A DNA stretch of 13,100 nt from Phycisphaeraceae bacterium. Its GTDB lineage: Bacteria; Planctomycetota; Phycisphaerae; Phycisphaerales; UBA1924. The notes below the pieces were generated by a model that saw nothing but the letters and a program-made list of their open reading frames with translations, had not been told where the DNA came from and ran no database searches. A program made the position numbers and the translations under genes. Shown here piece by piece: positions 1 to 6,598 of the stretch (the first letter of the stretch is position 1; each line of letters opens with the position of its first letter). The DNA lies in the NCBI GenBank assembly GCA_009827215.1, contig WUAJ01000046.1, positions 1 through 13,100 on the forward strand, in the 5' to 3' direction.

Positions 1-124
1 ACTCGGGATCGACGACAACCTCGTGCGTCTCTCTGTTGGTATCGAAGATGCAGACGATCTGATTGCGGATCTGAATCAAGCAATCAGCGCCGCGCTCAAG
101 AACTGCTCTGCAGCGTGCAGCTAA
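1..124 (+). CDS. C-terminal end of a Cys/Met metabolism PLP-dependent enzyme (partial)
   Basis: Only the last 40 codons are present; the gene begins left of the window and ends with TAA at 122-124. The readable frame starts at base 2 and contains LGIDDNLVRLSVGIEDADDL followed by an acidic/alanine-rich helix. The 'LVRLSVGIED..DLI.DL..AL' ending is the familiar C-terminus of the cystathionine gamma-synthase / cystathionine gamma-lyase / O-acetylhomoserine sulfhydrylase family of pyridoxal-phosphate enzymes. Which of these reactions it performs cannot be told from the tail. It converges on trpA, the two stop codons being only about 4 bases apart. Confidence 0.8.
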   Translation, partial: LGIDDNLVRLSVGIEDADDLIADLNQAISAALKNCSAACS

Positions 125-128
125 TCAC

Positions 129-947
129 TCAGCCCATCAGGTCATCCATCGAGAACGATCCTGTGGACAGTTCCATCAGGAATGCCTCCGCCTCCTGAGC
201 AGGATTCTTCCCGGCTGCTTTCGTGTCAATCAATCGACGCACGAGAGCGCTGCCCACGATCGCGCCATCCGCGTGCTGCGTCACGGCTCGCACTTGTTCA
301 GGTGTGGAGATCCCGAACCCGCACGCAATGGGAGTGGGGGACTTCTGTCGCAGTTCGCGGACACGATCGCTTATGTCAGGAATCTCTGAACGCTCACCGG
401 TGATCCCAGCACGCGCGAGCATATATACAAATCCGCTCGATGCCTTTGAGATCGCCGTAGCTCTCTCCAGCGATGTCGATGGAGAGATCAACATCGAGTT
501 GGTCAATCCATGCTTCTTGCAAGCTTCCGTATACGGCTCAGACTCCTCAAACGCGAGATCAGGGAAGATGCACCCATCGAATCCAGCATCACTCGCGAGT
601 TTGCAGAATCGATCTGGACCATCCATCGCGATCACAATGCTTGCAGAAACCATCGCAACCAGACCAATCTCTAGATCACCACGAACCGAAGCAACCTGTT
701 CAAAGATCTTCTCTGGAGTAATTCCCGATTCAATCGCATCATGCATCGCCGCGGCGATCGTTGGACCATCAGCGACCGGATCCGAGTACGGAAACCCGAC
801 TTCAACTACTGAGGCACCGCCCGATTGTAACGCGATCAGGATCTCTGGGAGCGAATCGACAGCGGGGGATCCTGCACACACAAAAGGCAGCAGAACCGGA
901 TGGTTGGATTCCTTCGCTTTCTTGAATTTTGCGTCAATCCGATTCAT
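129..947 (-). CDS. trpA: Tryptophan synthase alpha subunit
   Basis: This is the alpha subunit of tryptophan synthase, a cytoplasmic TIM-barrel lyase that cleaves indole-3-glycerol phosphate to indole and glyceraldehyde 3-phosphate and passes indole to TrpB. The 272-aa length is normal for the family. The signature VEVGFPYSDPVADGPTI is present, with catalytic Glu49 and Asp60 at the same positions as in the E. coli enzyme. The phosphate-binding end includes 'ACGFGISTPEQV' and 'GAIVGSALV'. The start codon overlaps the stop of the upstream map gene by four bases (ATGA at 944-947), so the two are co-transcribed and probably translationally coupled. No trpB is visible in the window. Pairing with map rather than the trp genes suggests a dispersed trp pathway in this host. 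Confidence 0.97.
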   Translation of the reverse strand: MNRIDAKFKKAKESNHPVLLPFVCAGSPAVDSLPEILIALQSGGASVVEVGFPYSDPVADGPTIAAAMHDAIESGITPEKIFEQVASVRGDLEIGLVAMVSASIVIAMDGPDRFCKLASDAGFDGCIFPDLAFEESEPYTEACKKHGLTNSMLISPSTSLERATAISKASSGFVYMLARAGITGERSEIPDISDRVRELRQKSPTPIACGFGISTPEQVRAVTQHADGAIVGSALVRRLIDTKAAGKNPAQEAEAFLMELSTGSFSMDDLMG

Positions 948-1765
948 CGTGTGATCACATCCGTGACTTGTTCCAGACCAGTCGTGAGTATCTCAGGCCC
1001 TTCCTCAGTGATAAGGACATCATGCTCGTAATGCACCGACATGGAGTGGTCCGCCGTATAGATCGGCCAATCCCGATCCGCCTGCTCGATCATCCCAGTC
1101 CCAACACCGATCATCGGCTCAACGGCAACAATTGTCCCTGGAGTGCACGCGAGATTCGCATCCGGCCATTCTCCAGGATACGAAGGTACTACATTGGAAA
1201 TCCAAGGCGATGAATGGAGCTTACGACCACATCCATGACCACCCAGACCTCGGATCATGTGAAAGCCATAGTCACCTTCAACAATCCCCTGAACACGCTT
1301 CGCCCAAGCGAGGTAGGTATTGCCCGGACGGAGTTCTTTGATTCCCTCCTCGAGTGACTCCTTCCCTGAGTTTGTCAACCGTTTGATCTCGTCGTTCATT
1401 TCACCGAACACATAGGTCCACGCCGCATCACCAAACCAGCCGTGATACTTGACGCCGATATCGATGCTCAGCACATCCCCCTGTTCCATCGGACGAGTGA
1501 GATATCCAGCTGTGCCATGGACGACGCAGTCGTTGACACTCAAACATGCTTGGGAAGGGAAGGGTGGCATCCGACCCGGACGATACTTGTAGAAACACGA
1601 GGTCCCACCCAGTCTCCGTATGGTCTCACCAACGAACCGATCGATCTCAGCAAGCGTTTGTCCCGCTGCAAGAAAGTCCGCGAGTGCGTGATGGACTTCG
1701 ACGACCTTCTGAGCCGCGGCGTATGCTGATTCGTGATCCCGTGATGTCTGTACTGTTGCTTGCAT
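944..1765 (-). CDS. map: Type I methionine aminopeptidase
   Basis: This dimetal hydrolase removes the initiator methionine from nascent proteins in the cytoplasm. The 273-aa protein has the pita-bread fold signatures: ACLSVNDCVVHG (with His84), the metal ligands Asp102 and Asp113 in SIDIGVKYHGWFGDAAWTY, His177 in GLGGHGCGRKLH, Glu216 in VAVEPMIG and Glu247 in HYEHDVLIT. All five metal ligands are therefore present. It is the upstream gene of a two-gene unit with trpA and is transcribed divergently from the lipid kinase at 1812. The roughly 46-bp gap between the divergent starts must hold promoter elements for at least one side; I could not pick out a clear -35/-10 pair. Confidence 0.96.
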   Translation of the reverse strand: MQATVQTSRDHESAYAAAQKVVEVHHALADFLAAGQTLAEIDRFVGETIRRLGGTSCFYKYRPGRMPPFPSQACLSVNDCVVHGTAGYLTRPMEQGDVLSIDIGVKYHGWFGDAAWTYVFGEMNDEIKRLTNSGKESLEEGIKELRPGNTYLAWAKRVQGIVEGDYGFHMIRGLGGHGCGRKLHSSPWISNVVPSYPGEWPDANLACTPGTIVAVEPMIGVGTGMIEQADRDWPIYTADHSMSVHYEHDVLITEEGPEILTTGLEQVTDVITR

Positions 1766-1798
1766 GGAAATCCATCATAGGGCCGATAGGGGAGCAGT

Positions 1799-1804
1799 AG
1801 GAGG
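1799..1804 (+). promoter_or_regulatory. Shine-Dalgarno AGGAGG supporting a GTG start
   Basis: A consensus AGGAGG lies 7 bases upstream of the GTG at 1812-1814. It settles the choice of the non-ATG start for the lipid kinase. Confidence 0.75.
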
Positions 1805-1811
1805 ATTTTGA

Positions 1812-2711
1812 GTGCACATCGGTCTCATCGTCAACACCAGATCAGGACGCAACAAAGCAGCCACGCTTGCTGATCGTTGTTCTTTGGTATTGAGCGACCG
1901 CAAACACACCATCAATCGTGTCGATCCGCATGATCTCAGTGAATCTGATGATCACTTTGCCCAAATGGATCGTGTTATCATCATCGGAGGCGATGGGACT
2001 GTGCACCACACACTCCCATTGCTGATCAAGCACCAAGTCCCGTTCTATCACCTCGCCACAGGGACATCCAATCTGATCTCTAAAGAGCTTAAAATGCCTC
2101 GGAGTCCTGCCGCCATCACAAACTGGATCGAGCAGGGGGGGTCTAAGGAAATCGATGTAGCGCGCCTGGATGGAGTCCCGTTTCTTATCATGTGCAACTT
2201 CGGAATGGACGCGAGCGTGATCCACCGCTTTGAATCCAGCAGAACAAGTTCAGGAGGATTCCGGAACTATGTGCTCCCAGTCACAAACGAGGTCTTCCGC
2301 CCGCTTCCAGCTTCAGTTTATATACAAGTAGACGGAGAGCAACTCGCCGAGTTTCCTCGGAGCAATCTACTGATTGCAAATATGCGCTCCTACGCGTTGG
2401 GTCTGAATCCGTGCAATCATGCCGACCCAGCTGACAACAAGCTAGATCTGCTCGAATGCCGATGCGGCTCAACTCCAGCCTGGTCCATACAAGGACTGCT
2501 TGCTCGATGCCGCTTACCAATCTTTAGATCTCGAAGGCATCGAGCGACAAAGATCATCGTGACCGGAGGCTCCTGTCCATCACCTGTTCAAGTCGATGGC
2601 GAAATTGCGAGGACACCAAGCATGCCTGATGGAATACTCCATCCTGCTCAAGAGATCCAAGTATCAGTTGGACATGACCGCATCCGAGCCATTTCTTTGC
2701 CGAATCCATGA
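1812..2711 (+). CDS. Diacylglycerol kinase family lipid kinase
   Basis: The 299-aa protein starts at GTG behind a strong Shine-Dalgarno. The N-terminus 'HIGLIVNTRSGRN' and the motif IIIGGDGTVHHTLP (GGDGT at residues 59-63) form the nucleotide-binding loop of the diacylglycerol kinase catalytic domain. ATGTSNLISKEL at 82-93 corresponds to the usual 'GTxNDFA' segment. The C-terminal 'PVQVDGE' motif is typical of the YegS/DgkB/BmrU group. It probably phosphorylates a lipid hydroxyl such as diacylglycerol at the inner membrane face; the substrate cannot be assigned. It is the last chromosomal gene before the prophage, its stop lying about 30 bp from attL, so integration has not damaged it. Confidence 0.9.
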   Translation: MHIGLIVNTRSGRNKAATLADRCSLVLSDRKHTINRVDPHDLSESDDHFAQMDRVIIIGGDGTVHHTLPLLIKHQVPFYHLATGTSNLISKELKMPRSPAAITNWIEQGGSKEIDVARLDGVPFLIMCNFGMDASVIHRFESSRTSSGGFRNYVLPVTNEVFRPLPASVYIQVDGEQLAEFPRSNLLIANMRSYALGLNPCNHADPADNKLDLLECRCGSTPAWSIQGLLARCRLPIFRSRRHRATKIIVTGGSCPSPVQVDGEIARTPSMPDGILHPAQEIQVSVGHDRIRAISLPNP

Positions 2712-2741
2712 ATGAGCGACCCCAGACCCAAAGACCGATAA

Positions 2742-2760
2742 TATATGTTCTGTAAAATTG
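2742..2760 (+). repeat. attL: left 19-bp direct repeat, dif-like
   Basis: The sequence tatatgttctgtaaaattg is identical to 12526-12544, while the flanking bases on both sides differ. Within it, ttctgtaaaat matches the E. coli dif XerD arm (ttatgttaaat) at 9 of 11 positions. On the chromosomal side the preceding 11 bases, aagaccgataa, share the terminal ATAA and a C with the E. coli XerC arm, so this copy looks like the more complete dif site. Assignment to Xer is inference from the sequence match and the absence of an integrase. Confidence 0.75.
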
Positions 2761-2778
2761 GGGTTTTTGCAGATTTCG

Positions 2779-3144
2779 CTATGAATCGCGTATTCCCTTG
2801 CCATTACGGCTGTTAAGGTACTCGCGATATTTTTTGTCTTTTTTATGCTGTGGACGGTTTTTTGGTCCAAATACGCCCGGTTGTCCACGGGTCATTGCGA
2901 ATGGAGCATTAATCAGTTCGTCTACAGGGATGAACTGGTCATGACTGTTCGCACCCGGCATGTCGTTTAAGACCGTAAATCGGCCTTCTTTGATCAATGC
3001 ACGGACTCTTTGTGGGGTGACCGACAAGATCCGGGATGCTGTAGAAACAGGAACGATACCCATCGGGTGCTTGCGGATGGTTTGGAACCACCACTCAAGG
3101 GCGACATTCCTTTGCTGGATCTGTTTGATATTCTTGGAGTCCAT
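2779..3144 (-). CDS. Small helix-turn-helix DNA-binding protein
   Basis: Starting at the ATG at 3142-3144 the product is 121 aa (MDSKNIKQIQQRNV...). A longer in-frame extension to 3267 runs back through a hairpin region and looks non-coding. Residues about 27-60 carry IVPVSTASRILSVTPQRVRA, a helix-turn-helix of the MerR/excisionase type. The C-terminal third is basic and rich in Lys/Arg, suiting non-specific DNA contact. The gene ends 18 bases inside attL and is the last gene of the element. A repressor or a recombination-directionality-like role is plausible, but the sequence does not distinguish them. There is no clear Shine-Dalgarno. Confidence 0.7.
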   Translation of the reverse strand: MDSKNIKQIQQRNVALEWWFQTIRKHPMGIVPVSTASRILSVTPQRVRALIKEGRFTVLNDMPGANSHDQFIPVDELINAPFAMTRGQPGVFGPKNRPQHKKDKKYREYLNSRNGKGIRDS

Positions 3145-3236
3145 TGGTGATTCTAGGAAGAGACTGACGACGAAGGTGAGTGTTGCATGCCTATTGCATC
3201 TTTGTAACATCGAACATAGAATCGCCATGTACGGCC

Positions 3237-3284
3237 CCCGCGTGTTCTTCGCGGGCAAGCCGCTCACGCCGGTAAGGACCGGCG
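3237..3284. repeat. Two tandem GC-rich hairpins in a divergent intergenic region
   Basis: The first hairpin is cccgcg (3237-3242) pairing with cgcggg (3250-3255) across a 7-base loop. The second is cgccggt (3267-3273) pairing with accggcg (3278-3284) across a 4-base loop. Both stems are perfect and lie 11 bases apart in the gap (3145-3342) between the minus-strand HTH gene and the plus-strand small membrane gene. There is no T-tract, so they are poor terminator candidates. A packaging signal, strand origin or operator cluster are the main alternatives. Confidence 0.5.
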
Positions 3285-3342
3285 GCAGGAGACGACGCTC
3301 GTTGTCTGGTCTGCCAAAGCTAGTGCACGGATGGGGTGTTTT

Positions 3343-3537
3343 ATGTTGTCTGCAATCGACCGCAACAGGTTGAAACGCGAGAAGGCTCGCAAGCGAAGAT
3401 TCTGGGTTTATGTTGCTCTTCTGATTTGCTGCCTGATCGCACCGTATGTGTGGTTCGACGAAATTCGGAGTTTCGTTGATTCGCTTGGTGTTGAAGTTGT
3501 GATTAGCAAAGAAATTGAAAACTCTACGAACAAGTAG
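3343..3537 (+). CDS. Small basic single-pass membrane protein (hypothetical)
   Basis: This 64-aa protein has a strongly basic N-terminus (RNRLKREKARKRRF) followed by one hydrophobic segment, WVYVALLICCLIAPYVWF at about residues 19-36, then a short mixed tail ending NSTNK. By the positive-inside rule the N-terminus would be cytoplasmic. An in-frame ATG 12 bases earlier (3331) is a possible alternative start. It is the only prophage gene I call on the plus strand. It converges on the coiled-coil membrane gene with only 3 bases between stop codons, which argues that both ends are real gene ends. I recognise no family. It could belong to the adjacent SIR2 block, or be an immunity or superinfection-exclusion protein. 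Confidence 0.5.
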   Translation: MLSAIDRNRLKREKARKRRFWVYVALLICCLIAPYVWFDEIRSFVDSLGVEVVISKEIENSTNK

Positions 3538-3540
3538 CTT

Positions 3541-4233
3541 TCAAGTTGCATCATGAGCAGTTGTTTTGGCAGTCTTGAAATACTCCTCTTGTTCTTCAAT
3601 GCTCAAAAATTCTGTTCTGTACTGAATCTCAGCCATCATCCTCACATATGACTCTGCTACTGCCAATATTCTTGTTGCCATCGTCGTTTTCTTGTTCTTC
3701 GTCCATAACCATGTCCACCTGTTCGACACCATATCCCCGGATAGCTTTATTGCATCTCTCACATTTTTATCAATGTTCTCGACCATATATTGAAAATTTA
3801 ATCCTGACTTTAGTAGCTCCATTCGCTCTGGATTTACAGGATACGACCGGTATATCTGCTGCTGTTTTTCCATTGCCATTTGTGCTTGTGTAACTGCCTT
3901 AAATGGCTCGTCATGTACATTCTGATTGGCAGCCGATAGCAATCTCTTTGCATCATGTGATATGCAGCTCTGTATTTCGAAGAATTCATCAGTTTTGGTG
4001 GATTCTTCTAGTCGATTTGGAAGATCCTGCTCAAGTTTGTTGAAGTTAAGTTCTAACTCTTTAAACTTGAGCGATTGCAATGATGTCACGGATAGTTTTA
4101 TATCTTGTTTGTAGATTATCATCATTAGGAGTACTACTAGTGGCCACGCAAGTGATTCCACTATAGACATCCAGAATTGCTTGTTTGCTATCTGCAATAG
4201 TATCTCTGGATCTGTAGTTGTTATTTGGTTCAT
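3541..4233 (-). CDS. Membrane-anchored coiled-coil protein downstream of the SIR2 gene (hypothetical)
   Basis: From the ATG at 4231-4233 the product is 230 aa; in-frame starts at 4260 (ATG) and 4284 (GTG) would add 9 or 17 residues. I chose 4233 because a purine-rich GAGAG precedes it. There is one transmembrane segment near the N-terminus (SIVESLAWPLVVLLMMIIY, about residues 23-41). It is followed by a charged heptad-like helix (LQSLKFKELELNFNKLEQDL) and a mostly helical, Gln/Glu/Met-rich remainder. It begins within about 80 bases of the SIR2 stop on the same strand, suggesting a two-gene unit. I recognise no named domain. It could be a membrane effector, an anchor or sensor for the SIR2 protein, or unrelated. 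The region is distinctly A+T-rich compared with the phage core. Confidence 0.7.
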   Translation of the reverse strand: MNQITTTDPEILLQIANKQFWMSIVESLAWPLVVLLMMIIYKQDIKLSVTSLQSLKFKELELNFNKLEQDLPNRLEESTKTDEFFEIQSCISHDAKRLLSAANQNVHDEPFKAVTQAQMAMEKQQQIYRSYPVNPERMELLKSGLNFQYMVENIDKNVRDAIKLSGDMVSNRWTWLWTKNKKTTMATRILAVAESYVRMMAEIQYRTEFLSIEEQEEYFKTAKTTAHDAT

Positions 4234-4315
4234 AACTTTTCTCTCATCAGGCTTGCTCATACCGGCGTTGCTAATGTGTTGCACACACTATCTGAGAATT
4301 CATGCTCGATACAAA

Positions 4316-5314
4316 TTAAAGCAACAAACCCATATGCCGCAAGTACATCACGTCATCCTGTTTCTCTGTACCAATGTTTGCGATATCCATTGACAATGTT
4401 GATGCTATCATAAAGCGTTCTCCTTGCATCTTGCCCATAGCACTGCCATACCAATTGATCATTGATTGCTTGCTTGCCAGTTGCTTGTCTCGCTGAGTCT
4501 TTTTGTAATCTCTGGCTTGTCTAATCAACGCCATATTGAGTGGGTCGTATCCAAATCCGAGGATTATCACCCTACTCGTTTCTTCTATTACTTCTGACAA
4601 TCGAGACACTAAGGCTTCTTCACCTCTCTGTTGGTACATTAGCTGGAGATATGTTGACGATGTCTTGACCATTCCCACATGTTGCCCAGGGTGCAACTCA
4701 GTATGTTCACTTCCGAAGTTCGTGATATTGTAGTGCCCAAGACCCCCGTACACATGTACTACCTGAAGCTCTGACATTCTGTCGACTGCTTCTTGGAAAG
4801 TCATTCCGTAACCTCGTACAAGTGTTACAAATATTGCGTGTTGAAATAATCTATCATAATTAAATGTTATAAATCTATGATTTTTCATTTCGTCAATTAG
4901 ATCCCCCCTCGACATTGCTTGTATCAGATAACGATATAGCATTTTGGATGATGCATCCCTTGTGATGTCGCACACATTATTTCGATTTGAATGCTCATAC
5001 TGCAGGATTTCATGAGCTATCGCCAACTTTCCTATATCTTGGTATTCAGGCCTGTCATTCAAAAACTTATCGATTGAGTCGGTGTTTGAGTTCTTTAGAT
5101 GATCGTAGAAATTCCTTACTCTTGATGATTTTGGATCGTGTCCGCATCCTTGTATCATTCTTGCATAAGGCGTGAGCCCTACATCTAGGCATGCATCTTT
5201 TGCTTCTGGGATTTTCGTCTGATTTGAGACTATGTCTTTTACTAGTTGCTTTCCTGATGGAAACCCATATGGCATACTGGTTCCGGCTCCAAATATGAAT
5301 GTTGTTTTTTGCAT
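4316..5314 (-). CDS. SIR2-family NAD-binding protein, candidate defence NADase
   Basis: The 332-aa protein opens with TFIFGAGTSMPYGFPSGKQL, the GAGxS dinucleotide-binding loop of SIR2-like proteins (residues 8-22). Other family marks follow: SIDKFL at 80-85, RFITFNYDRLF at 147-157 (Asn152 and Asp154 of the 'TxNYD' motif), VVHVYGGLGH at 185-194 with the expected catalytic-type His187, and RVIILGFGYDPLN at 248-260. In bacterial defence systems (Thoeris ThsA, DSR, SIR2-HerA, SIR2-Argonaute) this fold hydrolyses NAD+ on infection. That activity here is inference from family and context, not shown by the sequence. It starts about 24 bases after the secretin stop and precedes a membrane coiled-coil gene. 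It is markedly A+T-rich, which suggests separate acquisition. A deacetylase is less likely because no zinc-binding Cys pairs are seen. Confidence 0.82.
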   Translation of the reverse strand: MQKTTFIFGAGTSMPYGFPSGKQLVKDIVSNQTKIPEAKDACLDVGLTPYARMIQGCGHDPKSSRVRNFYDHLKNSNTDSIDKFLNDRPEYQDIGKLAIAHEILQYEHSNRNNVCDITRDASSKMLYRYLIQAMSRGDLIDEMKNHRFITFNYDRLFQHAIFVTLVRGYGMTFQEAVDRMSELQVVHVYGGLGHYNITNFGSEHTELHPGQHVGMVKTSSTYLQLMYQQRGEEALVSRLSEVIEETSRVIILGFGYDPLNMALIRQARDYKKTQRDKQLASKQSMINWYGSAMGKMQGERFMIASTLSMDIANIGTEKQDDVMYLRHMGLLL

Positions 5315-5338
5315 TCTTTATGCTATAGGTCTGTATAC

Positions 5339-6598
5339 CTAATTCTCTCGAATTTGTGCTGTAAATACTCGCTTTGCCTGTACAAGTATGAGCAGTGCTG
5401 TTTCTTCATCGCTCTTGTTATTCGTGCCAAAGATCGGTGCTGGCATCCCCGGTATCTTCTTGCTCTCGTTTGAGCTGGATACTGTGTCTAGACCTGTGAT
5501 GATGATCCATTCCCCACTGTCCACGACGACTTGAACCTCTGCACTGGATTGCTGCGTGATGGGAGCTTGTTCCACATAGCCGACGACTGATGAGATGGAT
5601 GGACTGAGATCCAGCTGTACGCCGCCGGGAACCCGCTTTGCTTGCGCTTCTAGTTTGAATCCTGCCTCGATGTACTCGAATCCTGCGGTCGTTGTGGTGC
5701 CCTCTGGAGAGGTCTGGAAGCGTGGTACGGGAATCTTCTGTCCCTGTGTGATCTGTGAGCCTGATCCCTCCAGTACATAGAGTGTGGCGGTCTGCAGGAG
5801 CTTCGCGTCTGTTCCGGTTTGGACTGCCCTTCCGATGACTGATACGAGGAGATCTGCATTGGTCATGTATCCCGGCCCGGTGGTGTTGAGTCCGATGTTT
5901 GCTTCGAGATCCCAATCGAGTCCGAGCTCGCGTCTCATGAGCTTTGTGATCGTGACGACTCGTACATCGAGTAACCATCCGTCCCGTCCGCTGTTGAAGT
6001 GCTTGGCATAGTCCGTTGCCTGCTCGAGCTCTCCCCTACTGCCCGTGACAACGAGTCGATCGTCGATGACATCGACATTTGCTTCGTCGCCAAGCATGGC
6101 CTGCATGGTTTGTTCGGCTACTTCTGCATCCGCGTAGCCGGTGCGAAGGACGATGAAGTCTTTGGTTGCTTTATCAGGTGTCGTGAATGTGACGATGCTG
6201 CCATCGTACTCTGCGACCATCTCGATCTTTGAGGCGAGATCCTCGAACACGCGTTGTGCCTGTTGATCTGTGTAGTCCGCGGTTACGGTTTGTTCTTCGT
6301 CCGCTTCCTTTGGGATACTGATCGACACCCCCACTTGCATTGCGACTGCCTGCATGACATTGGCGATTGGTGTTTCGATCGTCGCGATTGTTACTGTGCC
6401 GAGATCCCATGGCTTGCTGTTGCTCTCATGAGCCATCTCCGAAGGCTTCTTGTGGACTGCGTTCTCCGTGTAGTTTCCACTGCTCATAAGCTCTTTGTAC
6501 TGTTGCAATCTCTCCGACTGGTTGCGGTGTTTGTTGCCCATAAGCCCACAGCCAGAGACCACCGTCATACTGAATGACAAGAGCACGATTCTGAGCAT
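5339..6598 (-). CDS. Filamentous-phage secretin (pIV-like), predicted lipoprotein
   Basis: From the ATG at 6596-6598 the product is 419 aa, close to M13 pIV. The N-terminus MLRIVLLSFSMTVVSGC is a lipoprotein signal with lipobox VSGC, Cys17 being the lipidated residue. A periplasmic region follows with an N0/STN-like part (VTIATIETPIANVMQAVAMQ) and an N1-like part (DEANVDVIDDRLVVTGS). The secretin core carries PGGVQLDLSPSIS, VVDSGEWIIITGL and KIPGMPAPIFG...ETALLILVQAKRVF, which match the conserved C-terminal secretin pattern. It should form the outer-membrane ring through which the virion leaves. The first 173 bases overlap the zot-like gene in another frame. The longer upstream reading (to 6730) is rejected because the lipoprotein signal fixes the start. 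Confidence 0.92.
   Translation of the reverse strand: MLRIVLLSFSMTVVSGCGLMGNKHRNQSERLQQYKELMSSGNYTENAVHKKPSEMAHESNSKPWDLGTVTIATIETPIANVMQAVAMQVGVSISIPKEADEEQTVTADYTDQQAQRVFEDLASKIEMVAEYDGSIVTFTTPDKATKDFIVLRTGYADAEVAEQTMQAMLGDEANVDVIDDRLVVTGSRGELEQATDYAKHFNSGRDGWLLDVRVVTITKLMRRELGLDWDLEANIGLNTTGPGYMTNADLLVSVIGRAVQTGTDAKLLQTATLYVLEGSGSQITQGQKIPVPRFQTSPEGTTTTAGFEYIEAGFKLEAQAKRVPGGVQLDLSPSISSVVGYVEQAPITQQSSAEVQVVVDSGEWIIITGLDTVSSSNESKKIPGMPAPIFGTNNKSDEETALLILVQAKRVFTAQIREN

Noticed and set aside
223..954. Long plus-strand open frame opposite trpA
   Set aside because: Antisense shadow of a well-supported trpA with all catalytic residues; the translated product has no recognisable features.
3145..3267. 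N-terminal extension of the HTH protein to 3267
   Set aside because: It runs through a GC-rich hairpin region and adds Cys-rich sequence of no recognisable type; the HTH protein starts naturally at 3144.
3230..3330. Integron attC-like or IS200/IS605-type end
   Set aside because: The two hairpins are simple and there is no integron integrase or transposase; attC core sites could not be identified.
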